Shown: positions 6,931 to 13,150, counted from the stretch's first letter. The stretch: DNA of 17,458 nt from Flavobacteriaceae bacterium (GCA_002693605.1 NZQO01000045.1:1-17458); one strand, 5' to 3'. Numbers and translations: made by a program. Notes: generated by a model not told the origin, from the sequence alone.

Positions 6931-8163
6931 CTACGATTTAACATGTATTGGCAAGGTCACGGTAAATATACTCCCCACACCTTCCTTACTCGTAAAGTGG
7001 ATATTACCGCCAAGGTTTTCGAGATGGCTCTTAACGATATTGAGACCAATGCCAGTGCCGGCATTCAGGAGGGCGTTTTCTGCCCTAAAATACCTGTTGA
7101 ACACGTACTTCTGCTCTTCTTCCGGAATGCCCATCCCCTCGTCCACTACGGTAACCGAGAGCTCGTTTTCCCGCACCTGTACCTTCACCTCGATGGCGCT
7201 ACCTTCCGAAGAATACTTTATGGCGTTGTTGATGAGGTTGGTCAATATCAGCTCGAGGATCTTCTCATCGAACTCCAGCATAATGTCGTCAATAAACTGC
7301 GGGTATTCTATGTGCTGCCCGTCCTTGAGCAACATATTGGCATCGTAAATTACCTCATTCACCACCTTGCTTAGAGGGAAGGTACTGAATTTGTACACGG
7401 TCTTTCCGGTCTCCAGACGTTCTATACTCAAAAAGTCGCTCAGGATATTGTCCAGGTACTTCACTTTCGCCTTGATCGTTTTCAAGTGCTTGTCGCGCTT
7501 TTCCTGTTGTTCTTCCTTGGTATATTTCCCGGCCAGTGTGGCCGAGGTAAGGATACCGCTAAGGGGTGTCTTGAACTCGTGCGAAACCATGGAGAGGAAC
7601 TTCGTTTTCAGCTCGTTGAGCTCGCGCTCCTTTCGCAACGACTCCTTCATCTTGTTCTCGGCGGCGCGCCGTTTCTCTACCTCTTCCTTGAGTTGCGAAA
7701 CGGTTTCTTCCAGCGCTCGGGTACGCTCGGCAATTTTCTGCTCCAGGTTGGCATTCAGCTCCCGAATGCGCTGTTCGTGCTGTTTCCGAACGGAAATATC
7801 ACTTACCAGTGCCATGACGTACTGCCGATCTGAAATCTCGAATGGATTCAATCCTGCTTCCACCGGAAATTTCGTTCCATCCTTGCGCAGCCCGAACAAA
7901 TCGCGACCGTGGCCCATTTGCCGGGTATCGCTGTGCTCAATAAAGTTGTTGAAGTGCGTGTGGTGGTTCTTGTGGTACTCCCGAGGTATCAGCACATTCA
8001 GGTGCTCGCCTATCAGTTCGTCCTCGTCATAGCCGAACATAGCATTGGCGGTTCCGTTACTGGCAACGACCTCCTGCTTTTCGTTTACGATGATGATCCC
8101 TTCCGAAATGGCCTCGGAAAGCAGCTTGAATATATTGCCCTTTTTTTCGTCAAAAACGTTCAC
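6931..8163 (-). CDS. PAS sensor histidine kinase, FixL-like PAS domain
   Basis: 410 residues, cytoplasmic, no membrane segment. PAS domain about 10-125, coiled coil about 126-185, HisKA with H195 (MVSHEFKTPL), HATPase with N-box N312-N313, G1 DEGMGI (341-346) and G2 GTGIGL (369-374). In the PAS domain, H67 (after LIPREYHKN) and R87 (GHGRDLFG) are 20 residues apart and embedded in sequence that aligns with FixL of rhizobia, whose haem-ligating His200 and distal Arg220 have the same spacing. This suggests haem-based oxygen sensing, but the motif is also common in PAS domains without proven haem. The start is GTG at 8163: an in-frame stop lies 18 bases upstream and the next Met is inside the PAS domain. 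It pairs with the receiver-Crp/Fnr gene downstream, probably as one transcript. Confidence 0.93.
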   Translation of the reverse strand: MNVFDEKKGNIFKLLSEAISEGIIIVNEKQEVVASNGTANAMFGYDEDELIGEHLNVLIPREYHKNHHTHFNNFIEHSDTRQMGHGRDLFGLRKDGTKFPVEAGLNPFEISDRQYVMALVSDISVRKQHEQRIRELNANLEQKIAERTRALEETVSQLKEEVEKRRAAENKMKESLRKERELNELKTKFLSMVSHEFKTPLSGILTSATLAGKYTKEEQQEKRDKHLKTIKAKVKYLDNILSDFLSIERLETGKTVYKFSTFPLSKVVNEVIYDANMLLKDGQHIEYPQFIDDIMLEFDEKILELILTNLINNAIKYSSEGSAIEVKVQVRENELSVTVVDEGMGIPEEEQKYVFNRYFRAENALLNAGTGIGLNIVKSHLENLGGNIHFTSKEGVGSIFTVTLPIHVKS

Positions 8164-8167
8164 CTGG

Positions 8168-8175
8168 CAAAAGTA
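8168..8175 (-). promoter_or_regulatory. Candidate -7 element for the histidine kinase gene
   Basis: The minus-strand octamer TACTTTTG fits TAnnTTTG exactly. It ends only 4 bases before the GTG start at 8163, so transcription would begin at or next to the start codon (a leaderless or almost leaderless mRNA). The Fnr-like box centre at 8206.5 is 31.5 bases upstream, two bases more than at the three USP/HPF promoters. Plausible but less certain than those. Confidence 0.45.
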
Positions 8176-8199
8176 GCAATTTTACCGCTCTTGGGGAAA

Positions 8200-8213
8200 C
8201 TGATTAATATCAT
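8200..8213. promoter_or_regulatory. Fnr-like box between histidine kinase and TerB-like gene
   Basis: The palindrome TGATTAATATCA (8201-8212, centre 8206.5) fits TGAY-N4-RTCA, with both half sites in the Fnr-like form TGAT/ATCA. It lies in the divergent region between the kinase gene and the plus-strand gene at 8263, so it could act on either. On plus, TATTTTTA (8236-8243) starts exactly 29.5 bases from the centre; on minus, TACTTTTG lies 31.5 bases away. If bound by the linked regulator, the kinase-regulator pair would be autoregulated. Confidence 0.6.
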
Positions 8214-8235
8214 TTGTGCCCGCCCATACCCTACG

Positions 8236-8256
8236 TATTTTTACGCTATAATTTTG
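8236..8256 (+). promoter_or_regulatory. Candidate plus-strand -7 elements for the TerB-like gene
   Basis: Two overlapping possibilities. TATTTTTA (8236-8243) misses only the last base of TAnnTTTG, is preceded by TTTG at 8213-8216 with a 19-base spacer (a -33/-7 fit), and lies at the same distance from the Fnr-like box as in the USP promoters. TAATTTTG (8249-8256) matches perfectly but lacks a -33 partner at normal distance and leaves only 6 bases to the ATG run at 8263. I cannot decide between them. Confidence 0.4.
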
Positions 8257-8262
8257 TATATT

Positions 8263-8679
8263 ATGATGATGATGACCCACCAACCCGCCACCTTCGTTCT
8301 CTACCAGAAACTGGGAGAACTCTTCTACGCCATTGCGGCCGCCGATAATGTAATTCGCCCCGCCGAAGTGGAGGCCCTGCGCTCGCTCGTACAGACCCAC
8401 TGGAAGGACATCGACTCCCTCGAGGATGAGTTCCACACCGATGCCTCCTACCAAATCGAAATTGTTTTCGACTGGCTAGACGACAAGCACCTGGATGCCG
8501 ACGAATGCTTTGAAGATTTCAAGGAATTCAAGGAAGAGCACCCTAAACTCTTCAATAAGTCGCTTAACCAACTAATCTGGCAAACGGCCGATGCCATTGC
8601 GGGCTCCTTCGCCGGCAGGAACAAGGCAGAGCTCATCATGCTCACCAAACTAAAGGCGGTACTAAGCACCCCCTCCTAA
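8263..8679 (+). CDS. Small TerB-like helical protein
   Basis: 138 residues if translation begins at the first of four consecutive ATG codons (8263-8274); the exact start cannot be settled. The N-terminal half (residues about 12-45, ELFYAIAAADNVIRPAEVEAL) has the TerB-like pattern in which an A-x-A-D-x-x-I-x-x-x-E segment forms the acidic helical hairpin. The rest is helical and acidic (HLDADECFEDFKEFKEEHP). TerB-like proteins are soluble and often linked to stress or membrane-associated processes; no reaction is known. It is head of a probable five-gene plus-strand unit, 13 bases before the lipoprotein gene, and shares its promoter region with the sensor kinase. The family call is by pattern only and moderately sure; the coding call is sure. 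Confidence 0.75.
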   Translation: MMMMTHQPATFVLYQKLGELFYAIAAADNVIRPAEVEALRSLVQTHWKDIDSLEDEFHTDASYQIEIVFDWLDDKHLDADECFEDFKEFKEEHPKLFNKSLNQLIWQTADAIAGSFAGRNKAELIMLTKLKAVLSTPS

Positions 8680-8692
8680 ACCCACTAAGCCC

Positions 8693-9553
8693 ATGCGTTT
8701 CCTTTTTTTTCTGTTCGTACTAAGTATCACGGTGTCGTGCAAAAACGATACTAGAGAACCCGCGCCTCTATCTAATGAGCCCGTCCAAACCGAAGCCATG
8801 GAGATAGACCGCCCCGATCCAGATATCCAAAGAGAGCAATCCATTACGCTGAAACAGGAAGCACTGAAGTCACGCCCCGATGAAAAGGAGGCCCTGCAGC
8901 AGCTTATCATTAGCAAGAACTTCCAAAAGGAGGCCGACCTATATACCCTCGATTTCAACTACCCGCTCCTCAATACCAAGCGCAAGGCTAGCTATGCCAA
9001 TTTCAACGAGCACATTGAGCAGTATTACGTCGATATATCGGGTACCGAGGCCGCCATCCTGGAAGCTTCCGAGCTTATCTGCGACACGGTGCGCACTGAT
9101 CGCTTTAGGGAAAAGCGAACGATAGATTATAAGGTCCACACCATTAACGACGAATTGCTGAGCGTGCTTTTTTACAAGGAAAACTTCTACGCCGGCACCA
9201 TTCACCCCACCTACAGCTTCGATAGTATGAACTACAACCTGGAGCAATCGGTATTTATGACGTACGAAGACTTTTTCACCCAGGGCAGTGAAGATACGAT
9301 GCGGGGAATACTAAATGACCTATTGAACCAACAGATAGCCGCTGGCGAGATTTATTATGATTGTTGGGCCATAACAGCAGACGATTTCTTCACCTATAAG
9401 AACAATTTCGTGGTGAACGATACTTACGTGGAGTATTTCTTCGACGATTGCGTTATTTGCCCCTCCTATACCGGGACCTATTCCATACAAATCCCGTTGG
9501 AGCGCCTATTGCCCGTACTTCGGAAATACAAGAACAACCCCTTGTCGATATAA
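8693..9553 (+). CDS. DUF3298/RsiV-like lipoprotein
   Basis: 286 residues. A short hydrophobic signal (residues 2-15) ends in the lipobox SITVSC with lipidated Cys16, so the protein should be anchored to a membrane on its periplasmic side. After a low-complexity linker (17-60) there is a globular part. The pattern from about 165 (GTIHPTYSFDSMNYNLEQSV) through YEDFFTQGSED to the end (CVICPSYTGTYSIQIPLERL) resembles the DUF3298 domain found at the C-terminus of anti-sigma factor RsiV. Unusual for the family, the position of the usual Pro-Tyr pair is occupied by a Cys-rich segment (C253 and C256, with C224 nearby), which could form a disulfide. Thirty-eight bases separate it from trxA, so co-transcription is possible. 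No enzymatic function can be assigned. Confidence 0.8.
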   Translation: MRFLFFLFVLSITVSCKNDTREPAPLSNEPVQTEAMEIDRPDPDIQREQSITLKQEALKSRPDEKEALQQLIISKNFQKEADLYTLDFNYPLLNTKRKASYANFNEHIEQYYVDISGTEAAILEASELICDTVRTDRFREKRTIDYKVHTINDELLSVLFYKENFYAGTIHPTYSFDSMNYNLEQSVFMTYEDFFTQGSEDTMRGILNDLLNQQIAAGEIYYDCWAITADDFFTYKNNFVVNDTYVEYFFDDCVICPSYTGTYSIQIPLERLLPVLRKYKNNPLSI

Positions 9554-9590
9554 GCAGAATCATGTACCTTTTCATTAAAATTGATAGCGT

Positions 9591-9890
9591 ATGAAAAGTT
9601 CCTTTAGCGATATAATACAGTCCGACACCCCCGTGCTGATCGATTTTTATGCCGATTGGTGCGGGCCGTGCAAAACGCTGGCCCCCATCCTGAAACAAGT
9701 AAAAGACGAATTGGGCGAGGCGGTCAAGATCGTCAAGATAGACGTAGACAAGAACCAACCACTAGCCACGCAGTACCAGGTTCGCGGGGTGCCCACCTTA
9801 CTGTTGTTCAAAGACGGGAAGCAGCTTTGGCGACAGAGCGGCGTACTACAGAAAAACGACTTAATATCCATTATCCAGCAGCACAGCTAA
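9591..9890 (+). CDS. trxA: Thioredoxin
   Basis: 99 residues, the usual length of a single-domain cytoplasmic thioredoxin. The redox site is W23-C24-G-P-C27 (YADWCGPCKTLAP), the cis-proline is P68 in RGVPTLLLF, and the buried acid is D18 (VLIDFYADW). No signal peptide. It reduces protein disulfides and can supply electrons to ribonucleotide reductase. Its stop codon overlaps the deoC start as TAATG, so it is translationally coupled to deoC and followed by deoD. That places a thiol reductant with deoxynucleoside salvage enzymes. A degenerate TACCTTTT at 9565-9572 may give it a local promoter; no Fnr-like box lies at the matching distance. Other trx copies likely exist elsewhere in the genome. 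Confidence 0.93.
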   Translation: MKSSFSDIIQSDTPVLIDFYADWCGPCKTLAPILKQVKDELGEAVKIVKIDVDKNQPLATQYQVRGVPTLLLFKDGKQLWRQSGVLQKNDLISIIQQHS

Positions 9891-10558
9891 TGAAGCTGAA
9901 CCACTACATTGACCACACCTTGCTCAAGGCCACGGCCACCGAGACCGACATACTAACGCTCTGCGACGAGGCTATCGCCCATTCCTTCAAGGCCGTTTGC
10001 GTAAACAGCTGTTACGTACCCTTGGCGGCACGTAAATTGGCGGGCACCAACATTGGGCTCGCCGCGGTAGTAGGCTTTCCGTTAGGGGCAACTTCCACGG
10101 AAACTAAGGTACACGAAGCAGATTGGTGTAGGGTGCAAGGTGCTACCGAGATTGATATGGTCCTCAATATCGGTATGCTGAAATCAGGAAAACATAGCGC
10201 CGTTCAATCGGAAATAACGAACGTGAAAGAAGCCATTGGCAGCACTATCTTGAAGGTGATCTTGGAAACCTGTTACCTTTCCGATGAAGAAATCGTAGCG
10301 GCCTGTACCCTTGCGGTAGCGGCAGGGGCCGATTTCGTGAAGACCTCCACTGGTTTTGGCAGCGGCAATGCCACCCCGCAGGCCGTACAACTTATGAAAA
10401 AGACGGTCGCTGATCGCGCTCAAATCAAAGCCTCTGGCGGTATCCGGACCTATGAAACAGCACTCGCCTATGTGCAAATGGGCGCAACGCGCATTGGTAC
10501 CTCCTCTGGCGTTACCATCGTGACCCAAAAACCCTCCTCGCATGAGCCTTCATATTAA
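9890..10558 (+). CDS. deoC: Deoxyribose-phosphate aldolase
   Basis: 222 residues from the ATG at 9890, which overlaps the trxA stop by one base. It cleaves 2-deoxyribose 5-phosphate to glyceraldehyde 3-phosphate and acetaldehyde. The TIM-barrel DERA signature is complete: Schiff-base lysine K151 in VKTSTGF, proton-relay K180 in IKASGGIRT, and the Asp of ATEIDMVLNIG (D89 counted from Met1). Other family motifs are IDHTLLK near the N-terminus and VVGFPLGA. The open frame extends upstream to 9656 through trxA in another frame, but that part is not DERA-like, so the start inside the TAATG overlap is chosen. Its 3' end overlaps deoD by 17 bases. Confidence 0.95.
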   Translation: MKLNHYIDHTLLKATATETDILTLCDEAIAHSFKAVCVNSCYVPLAARKLAGTNIGLAAVVGFPLGATSTETKVHEADWCRVQGATEIDMVLNIGMLKSGKHSAVQSEITNVKEAIGSTILKVILETCYLSDEEIVAACTLAVAAGADFVKTSTGFGSGNATPQAVQLMKKTVADRAQIKASGGIRTYETALAYVQMGATRIGTSSGVTIVTQKPSSHEPSY

Positions 10559-11243
10559 TGCACAACCAGGTGCGGTAGCCGAAAACGTATTGCTTCCCGG
10601 AGATCCGCTGCGCGCCAAATGGATAGCGGAAACCTACTTGGAAGATCCTGTACGGTACAACAACGTTCGGGGTATGCTGGGTTATACCGGCACCTATCGG
10701 GGCCAACGGGTTTCGGTACAGGGCACGGGAATGGGCATTCCCTCCACCTTAATTTATTGCCACGAGCTCATTACCCAGTACGGTGCCAAGAAACTCATTC
10801 GGGTGGGCAGCGCGGGCGCGTACCAACCCCACTTGCAGTTGCGCGATATCGTCATTGCCATGGCCGCCTCGACCACCTCGGGAATCAATGCCGCGAGGTT
10901 TTCCAACGCCGATTATGCCCCCACGGCCGATTTCGACTTATTCCTTAAAGCCGCCAACTATGCGCAACGGCATCACATTCCCATTACCGCGGGGAATGTA
11001 CTTTCGGCCGATTCATTTTATTCCGATTCGGAAATCGCGTACCAAAAATGGGCCGAATATGGGATCTTGTGTGTGGAGATGGAGGCCGCCGGACTGTATA
11101 CCATCGCCGCGAAGCATAACGTACAGGCACTGGCGATATTGACCATTTCCGATTCCTTGGTTACGAGACAAGAGACCACTTCCGAAGAACGGGAGAACAC
11201 CTTCGGCACGATGGTCGAAATCGCCCTGAACACCTTCCAATAA
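10542..11243 (+). CDS. deoD: Purine nucleoside phosphorylase, DeoD type
   Basis: 233 residues, close to the 239 of E. coli DeoD and alignable throughout: VLLPGDPLRAKWIAETYLED, NNVRGMLGYTGTY, GTGMGIPS, IRVGSAGAY, VEMEAAGLY and TISDS. Catalytic or binding residues present are G20, R24, R87, E181 and D204. The enzyme phosphorolyses purine (deoxy)ribonucleosides to the base and (deoxy)ribose 1-phosphate; with DeoC downstream in the pathway it feeds deoxyribose into central metabolism. The start at 10542 overlaps the end of deoC by 17 bases, a clear sign of coupling. The residue after the catalytic Asp is Ser where E. coli has His. It is the last gene of the plus-strand unit. Confidence 0.95.
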   Translation: MSLHINAQPGAVAENVLLPGDPLRAKWIAETYLEDPVRYNNVRGMLGYTGTYRGQRVSVQGTGMGIPSTLIYCHELITQYGAKKLIRVGSAGAYQPHLQLRDIVIAMAASTTSGINAARFSNADYAPTADFDLFLKAANYAQRHHIPITAGNVLSADSFYSDSEIAYQKWAEYGILCVEMEAAGLYTIAAKHNVQALAILTISDSLVTRQETTSEERENTFGTMVEIALNTFQ

Positions 11244-11311
11244 ATTTGTTTTTCTTCTGAAGAAAGAATCGTAGCCACTACCGTTAGGCGCACTAGTTCC
11301 GTAGTACCGAC

Positions 11312-11348
11312 AAAAAAAAGGGAGCGCCCCACTAATACGGACACTCCC
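11312..11348 (-). terminator. Rho-independent terminator of the HPF-USP unit
   Basis: On the minus strand the 10-base arm GGGAGTGTCC (11339-11348) pairs with GGGCGCTCCC (11320-11329), and eight T follow (11312-11319). As minus-strand RNA all ten positions pair, two as G-U wobbles; as plus-strand RNA those two become C-A mismatches and the T-tract is absent. It therefore terminates minus-strand transcription only, about 26 bases after the USP stop codon. Confidence 0.85.
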
Positions 11349-11374
11349 TCTTCCACAAACTAAAAACGCACTTT

Positions 11375-12211
11375 TTAAATCTTGAAGGTTATTACCGGGA
11401 TATCGCTATGGTTCACCACGTCTTCCCCAATACTTCCCGAAAAGAAATGGGCAAGGCCCTTACGGCCGTGGGTGGGAATGCCAATAACATCGGCGCCTAC
11501 CTTGTTACTGTAGCTGAACAGGCCGTCCTCTACGGTATAATCACTGTAAAAGGCAATGCCGTCCATCAAGGAGGGCTCGTTCCAGCCTGCCTTGGCGAAG
11601 AACGTTTCTATGCGCTCCTGAACCTCGGCGGTACTCCTAAATTGTTCGGCAGGAAGATGGACGTACAGCAATTGCAGCTGTGCCCCCATCGTTTTACACA
11701 AGGCACGTGCCTTGGCAAGCGCGGGAATGCTCTCCGATCTAAAATCGCAGGCAAATACCACCTTGTCCATCGTGAAGTTAGCTTGGTCGTGCTTTACCAC
11801 CAATACCGGAACCGAAGCGGTACGCACTACCTTTTCGGTATTGCTGCCCACGAATACCTCGTCCCAGCCACTACTGCCGTGCGATCCCATCACGATCAGG
11901 TCGGCATTGAACTCCTCGGCTACCCCGCCAAGTTCGCTAAACACCTTGTAATTTTGCACAGTGGTGTGGATGTTCAGGCCTTCCAGAAACGGCTTGTCCA
12001 GATACTCGTCGAACCGTTTCTCGGCCAATTTCATATAATAGAGGGCTTCCATGACCTCGCGTGATTCATCTTTGGAGATAACCGCCTCCGAGAGGCCCAA
12101 CATGTGCACCACTACCAAATCGGCATCTTGTTGCCTTGCAATGGTAGCGGCTACCTTGAGGGCATATTCCGAATACTCGGAAAAATCGGTGGGAACTAAT
12201 ATTTTTTTCAT
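11375..12211 (-). CDS. Universal stress protein, both Usp domains near-complete
   Basis: 278 residues beginning MKKILVPTDFSEYSEYALKV. The first domain has the ATP loop G109-S-H-G112 to G122-S123. In the second domain the loop is almost intact: the segment IPTHGRKGLAHFFSGS preserves THG, RKGL and GS, with only the first Gly replaced by Pro. The four USPs in the 1901-5681 block have lost this second loop entirely, so this protein belongs to a different USP subfamily, perhaps binding two nucleotides. It lies 37 bases after the hibernation factor gene on the same strand, and is followed by a strong terminator at 11312-11348. Expression should be driven by the Fnr-box promoter ahead of the hibernation factor. 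A Usp next to HPF is a known stress pairing in other bacteria. Confidence 0.94.
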   Translation of the reverse strand: MKKILVPTDFSEYSEYALKVAATIARQQDADLVVVHMLGLSEAVISKDESREVMEALYYMKLAEKRFDEYLDKPFLEGLNIHTTVQNYKVFSELGGVAEEFNADLIVMGSHGSSGWDEVFVGSNTEKVVRTASVPVLVVKHDQANFTMDKVVFACDFRSESIPALAKARALCKTMGAQLQLLYVHLPAEQFRSTAEVQERIETFFAKAGWNEPSLMDGIAFYSDYTVEDGLFSYSNKVGADVIGIPTHGRKGLAHFFSGSIGEDVVNHSDIPVITFKI

Positions 12212-12248
12212 CGTTATGTAGTTTGTGGTTTTGTTTCCGTAACTCGGT

Positions 12249-12548
12249 TTAATGCGCGGTAAGCTGCGCCTTGCGCTTTTTCAGCTGTCGCTCCAAATCG
12301 GCTACGGATTCCTTTACCGCAGCCTCGAAATGTGCCTCGGTACTGCTGGCAAACAACCGCGGGCCCGGAGCGCTCAACTCTATCTCGCAAATGCTATCGG
12401 TACCGCCCTTGTCCTGTCCTTTCTTAAACCAGACCTCGGCCCGGATTAGCCAATCGTACTTCTCTGCCAATTTGCGCAGTTTTTTGGTCGTGAACTGGTC
12501 TAGCGTTTCGCTGACATCTAGCTTTAGATATTGAATGTGAATTTGCAT
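12249..12548 (-). CDS. hpf: Ribosome hibernation promoting factor / RaiA-like (short form)
   Basis: 99 residues from the ATG at 12548 (MQIHIQYLKLDVSETLDQFT). An in-frame upstream start at 12599 is rejected because it would place the -7 promoter element inside the coding sequence. The S30AE/HPF fold is indicated by the N-terminal strand, the basic helix TTKKLRKLAEK (21-31), the EVWFKKGQD strand, EIELSAPGPRLFASST and the helix EAHFEAAVKESVADLERQLKK. It binds the 30S decoding centre of idle ribosomes and blocks translation during starvation or hypoxia. It is the short type without the C-terminal dimerisation domain. The gene heads a two-gene unit with the USP downstream and has its own Fnr-like box promoter. 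Confidence 0.9.
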   Translation of the reverse strand: MQIHIQYLKLDVSETLDQFTTKKLRKLAEKYDWLIRAEVWFKKGQDKGGTDSICEIELSAPGPRLFASSTEAHFEAAVKESVADLERQLKKRKAQLTAH

Positions 12549-12574
12549 AGGAATCGATATTTTGGTTACCACAT

Positions 12575-12618
12575 CAAAGGTACGGGGGCACTCGCCCATT
12601 TAAAATGATTTATATCAT
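12575..12618 (-). promoter_or_regulatory. Promoter of hpf-USP: -7 element with Fnr-like box
   Basis: On the minus strand the -7 element TACCTTTG (12575-12582) is perfect, and the palindrome ATGATATAAATCAT (12605-12618, centre 12611.5) has perfectly symmetric half sites. The centre lies 29.5 bases upstream of the -7 element, exactly as at 4498-4541 and 5703-5746, almost 8 kb away. The predicted start near 12570 gives a 22-base leader. This copy is the closest of the four to the Fnr consensus, differing only in the outermost bases. Confidence 0.78.
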
Positions 12619-12675
12619 CTTGACCCAAACATCGGCTAGTTGCTTTTTGCCGATTTTCACCCTATTTTTACCCAT

Positions 12676-13149
12676 ATGAAAATAACCCTGCTCACCATTG
12701 GAAAGACCGACGACAAACAGTTGCAGAGCCTCATTGCCGAATATACCAAGCGACTGGGGCATTACGTTCCGTTTTCCCTGGAAGTGATACCCGATGGCAA
12801 GCATACCAAGAACCTCTCGGAAATGCTGCAAAAGCAAGCCGAGGGCGCCGAAATCCTGAAGCGGACCGCCACTTCGGATGTGCTTATTCTCCTCGATGAA
12901 AACGGAAAGGCACACACCTCGGTCGGGTTCTCGAAGTTCCTCCAGAAAAAGATGAACAGTGGGCTTAAGCATTTGGTATTCGTAGTGGGCGGCCCCTACG
13001 GCTTTAGCGATGAAGTGTACCAGCGCGCCAACGGGAAGGTGTCGCTATCGTCCATGACCTTTTCGCACCAGATGGTTCGGTTGTTCTTCGTAGAGCAATT
13101 ATACCGTGCATTTACCATTTTGCGGAACGAACCCTACCACCACCAATAA
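12676..13149 (+). CDS. rlmH: 23S rRNA pseudouridine-1915 N3-methyltransferase RlmH
   Basis: 157 residues from the ATG at 12676 (MKITLLTIGKTDDKQLQSLI); a TTG start at 12640 would add residues not typical of the family. RlmH is a SPOUT-class homodimer that methylates pseudouridine in helix 69 of 23S rRNA using S-adenosylmethionine. Family marks are the SAM-binding knot segments LLDENGKAHTS (72-82) and VFVVGGPYGF (101-110), and the C-terminal HQMVRLFFVEQLYRA and NEPYHH. It is divergent from hpf, 127 bases away, with a degenerate -7 element TATTTTTA ending just before the start. It converges on the DUF6122 gene with a one-base gap. Confidence 0.96.
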   Translation: MKITLLTIGKTDDKQLQSLIAEYTKRLGHYVPFSLEVIPDGKHTKNLSEMLQKQAEGAEILKRTATSDVLILLDENGKAHTSVGFSKFLQKKMNSGLKHLVFVVGGPYGFSDEVYQRANGKVSLSSMTFSHQMVRLFFVEQLYRAFTILRNEPYHHQ

Positions 13150-13150
13150 C

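Noticed and set aside
7367..8032. Long open frame on the plus strand (221 codons) opposite the histidine kinase
   Set aside because: Ser/Arg-rich composition is that of an antisense shadow; the minus-strand frame has all kinase motifs.
11244..11290. T-rich palindrome around CTTCTGAAG as a terminator for deoD
   Set aside because: No loop of workable size and no T-tract after it.
11408..12064. Long plus-strand open frame (218 codons) opposite the fifth USP
   Set aside because: No recognisable domain and fully covered by a clear USP gene on the other strand.
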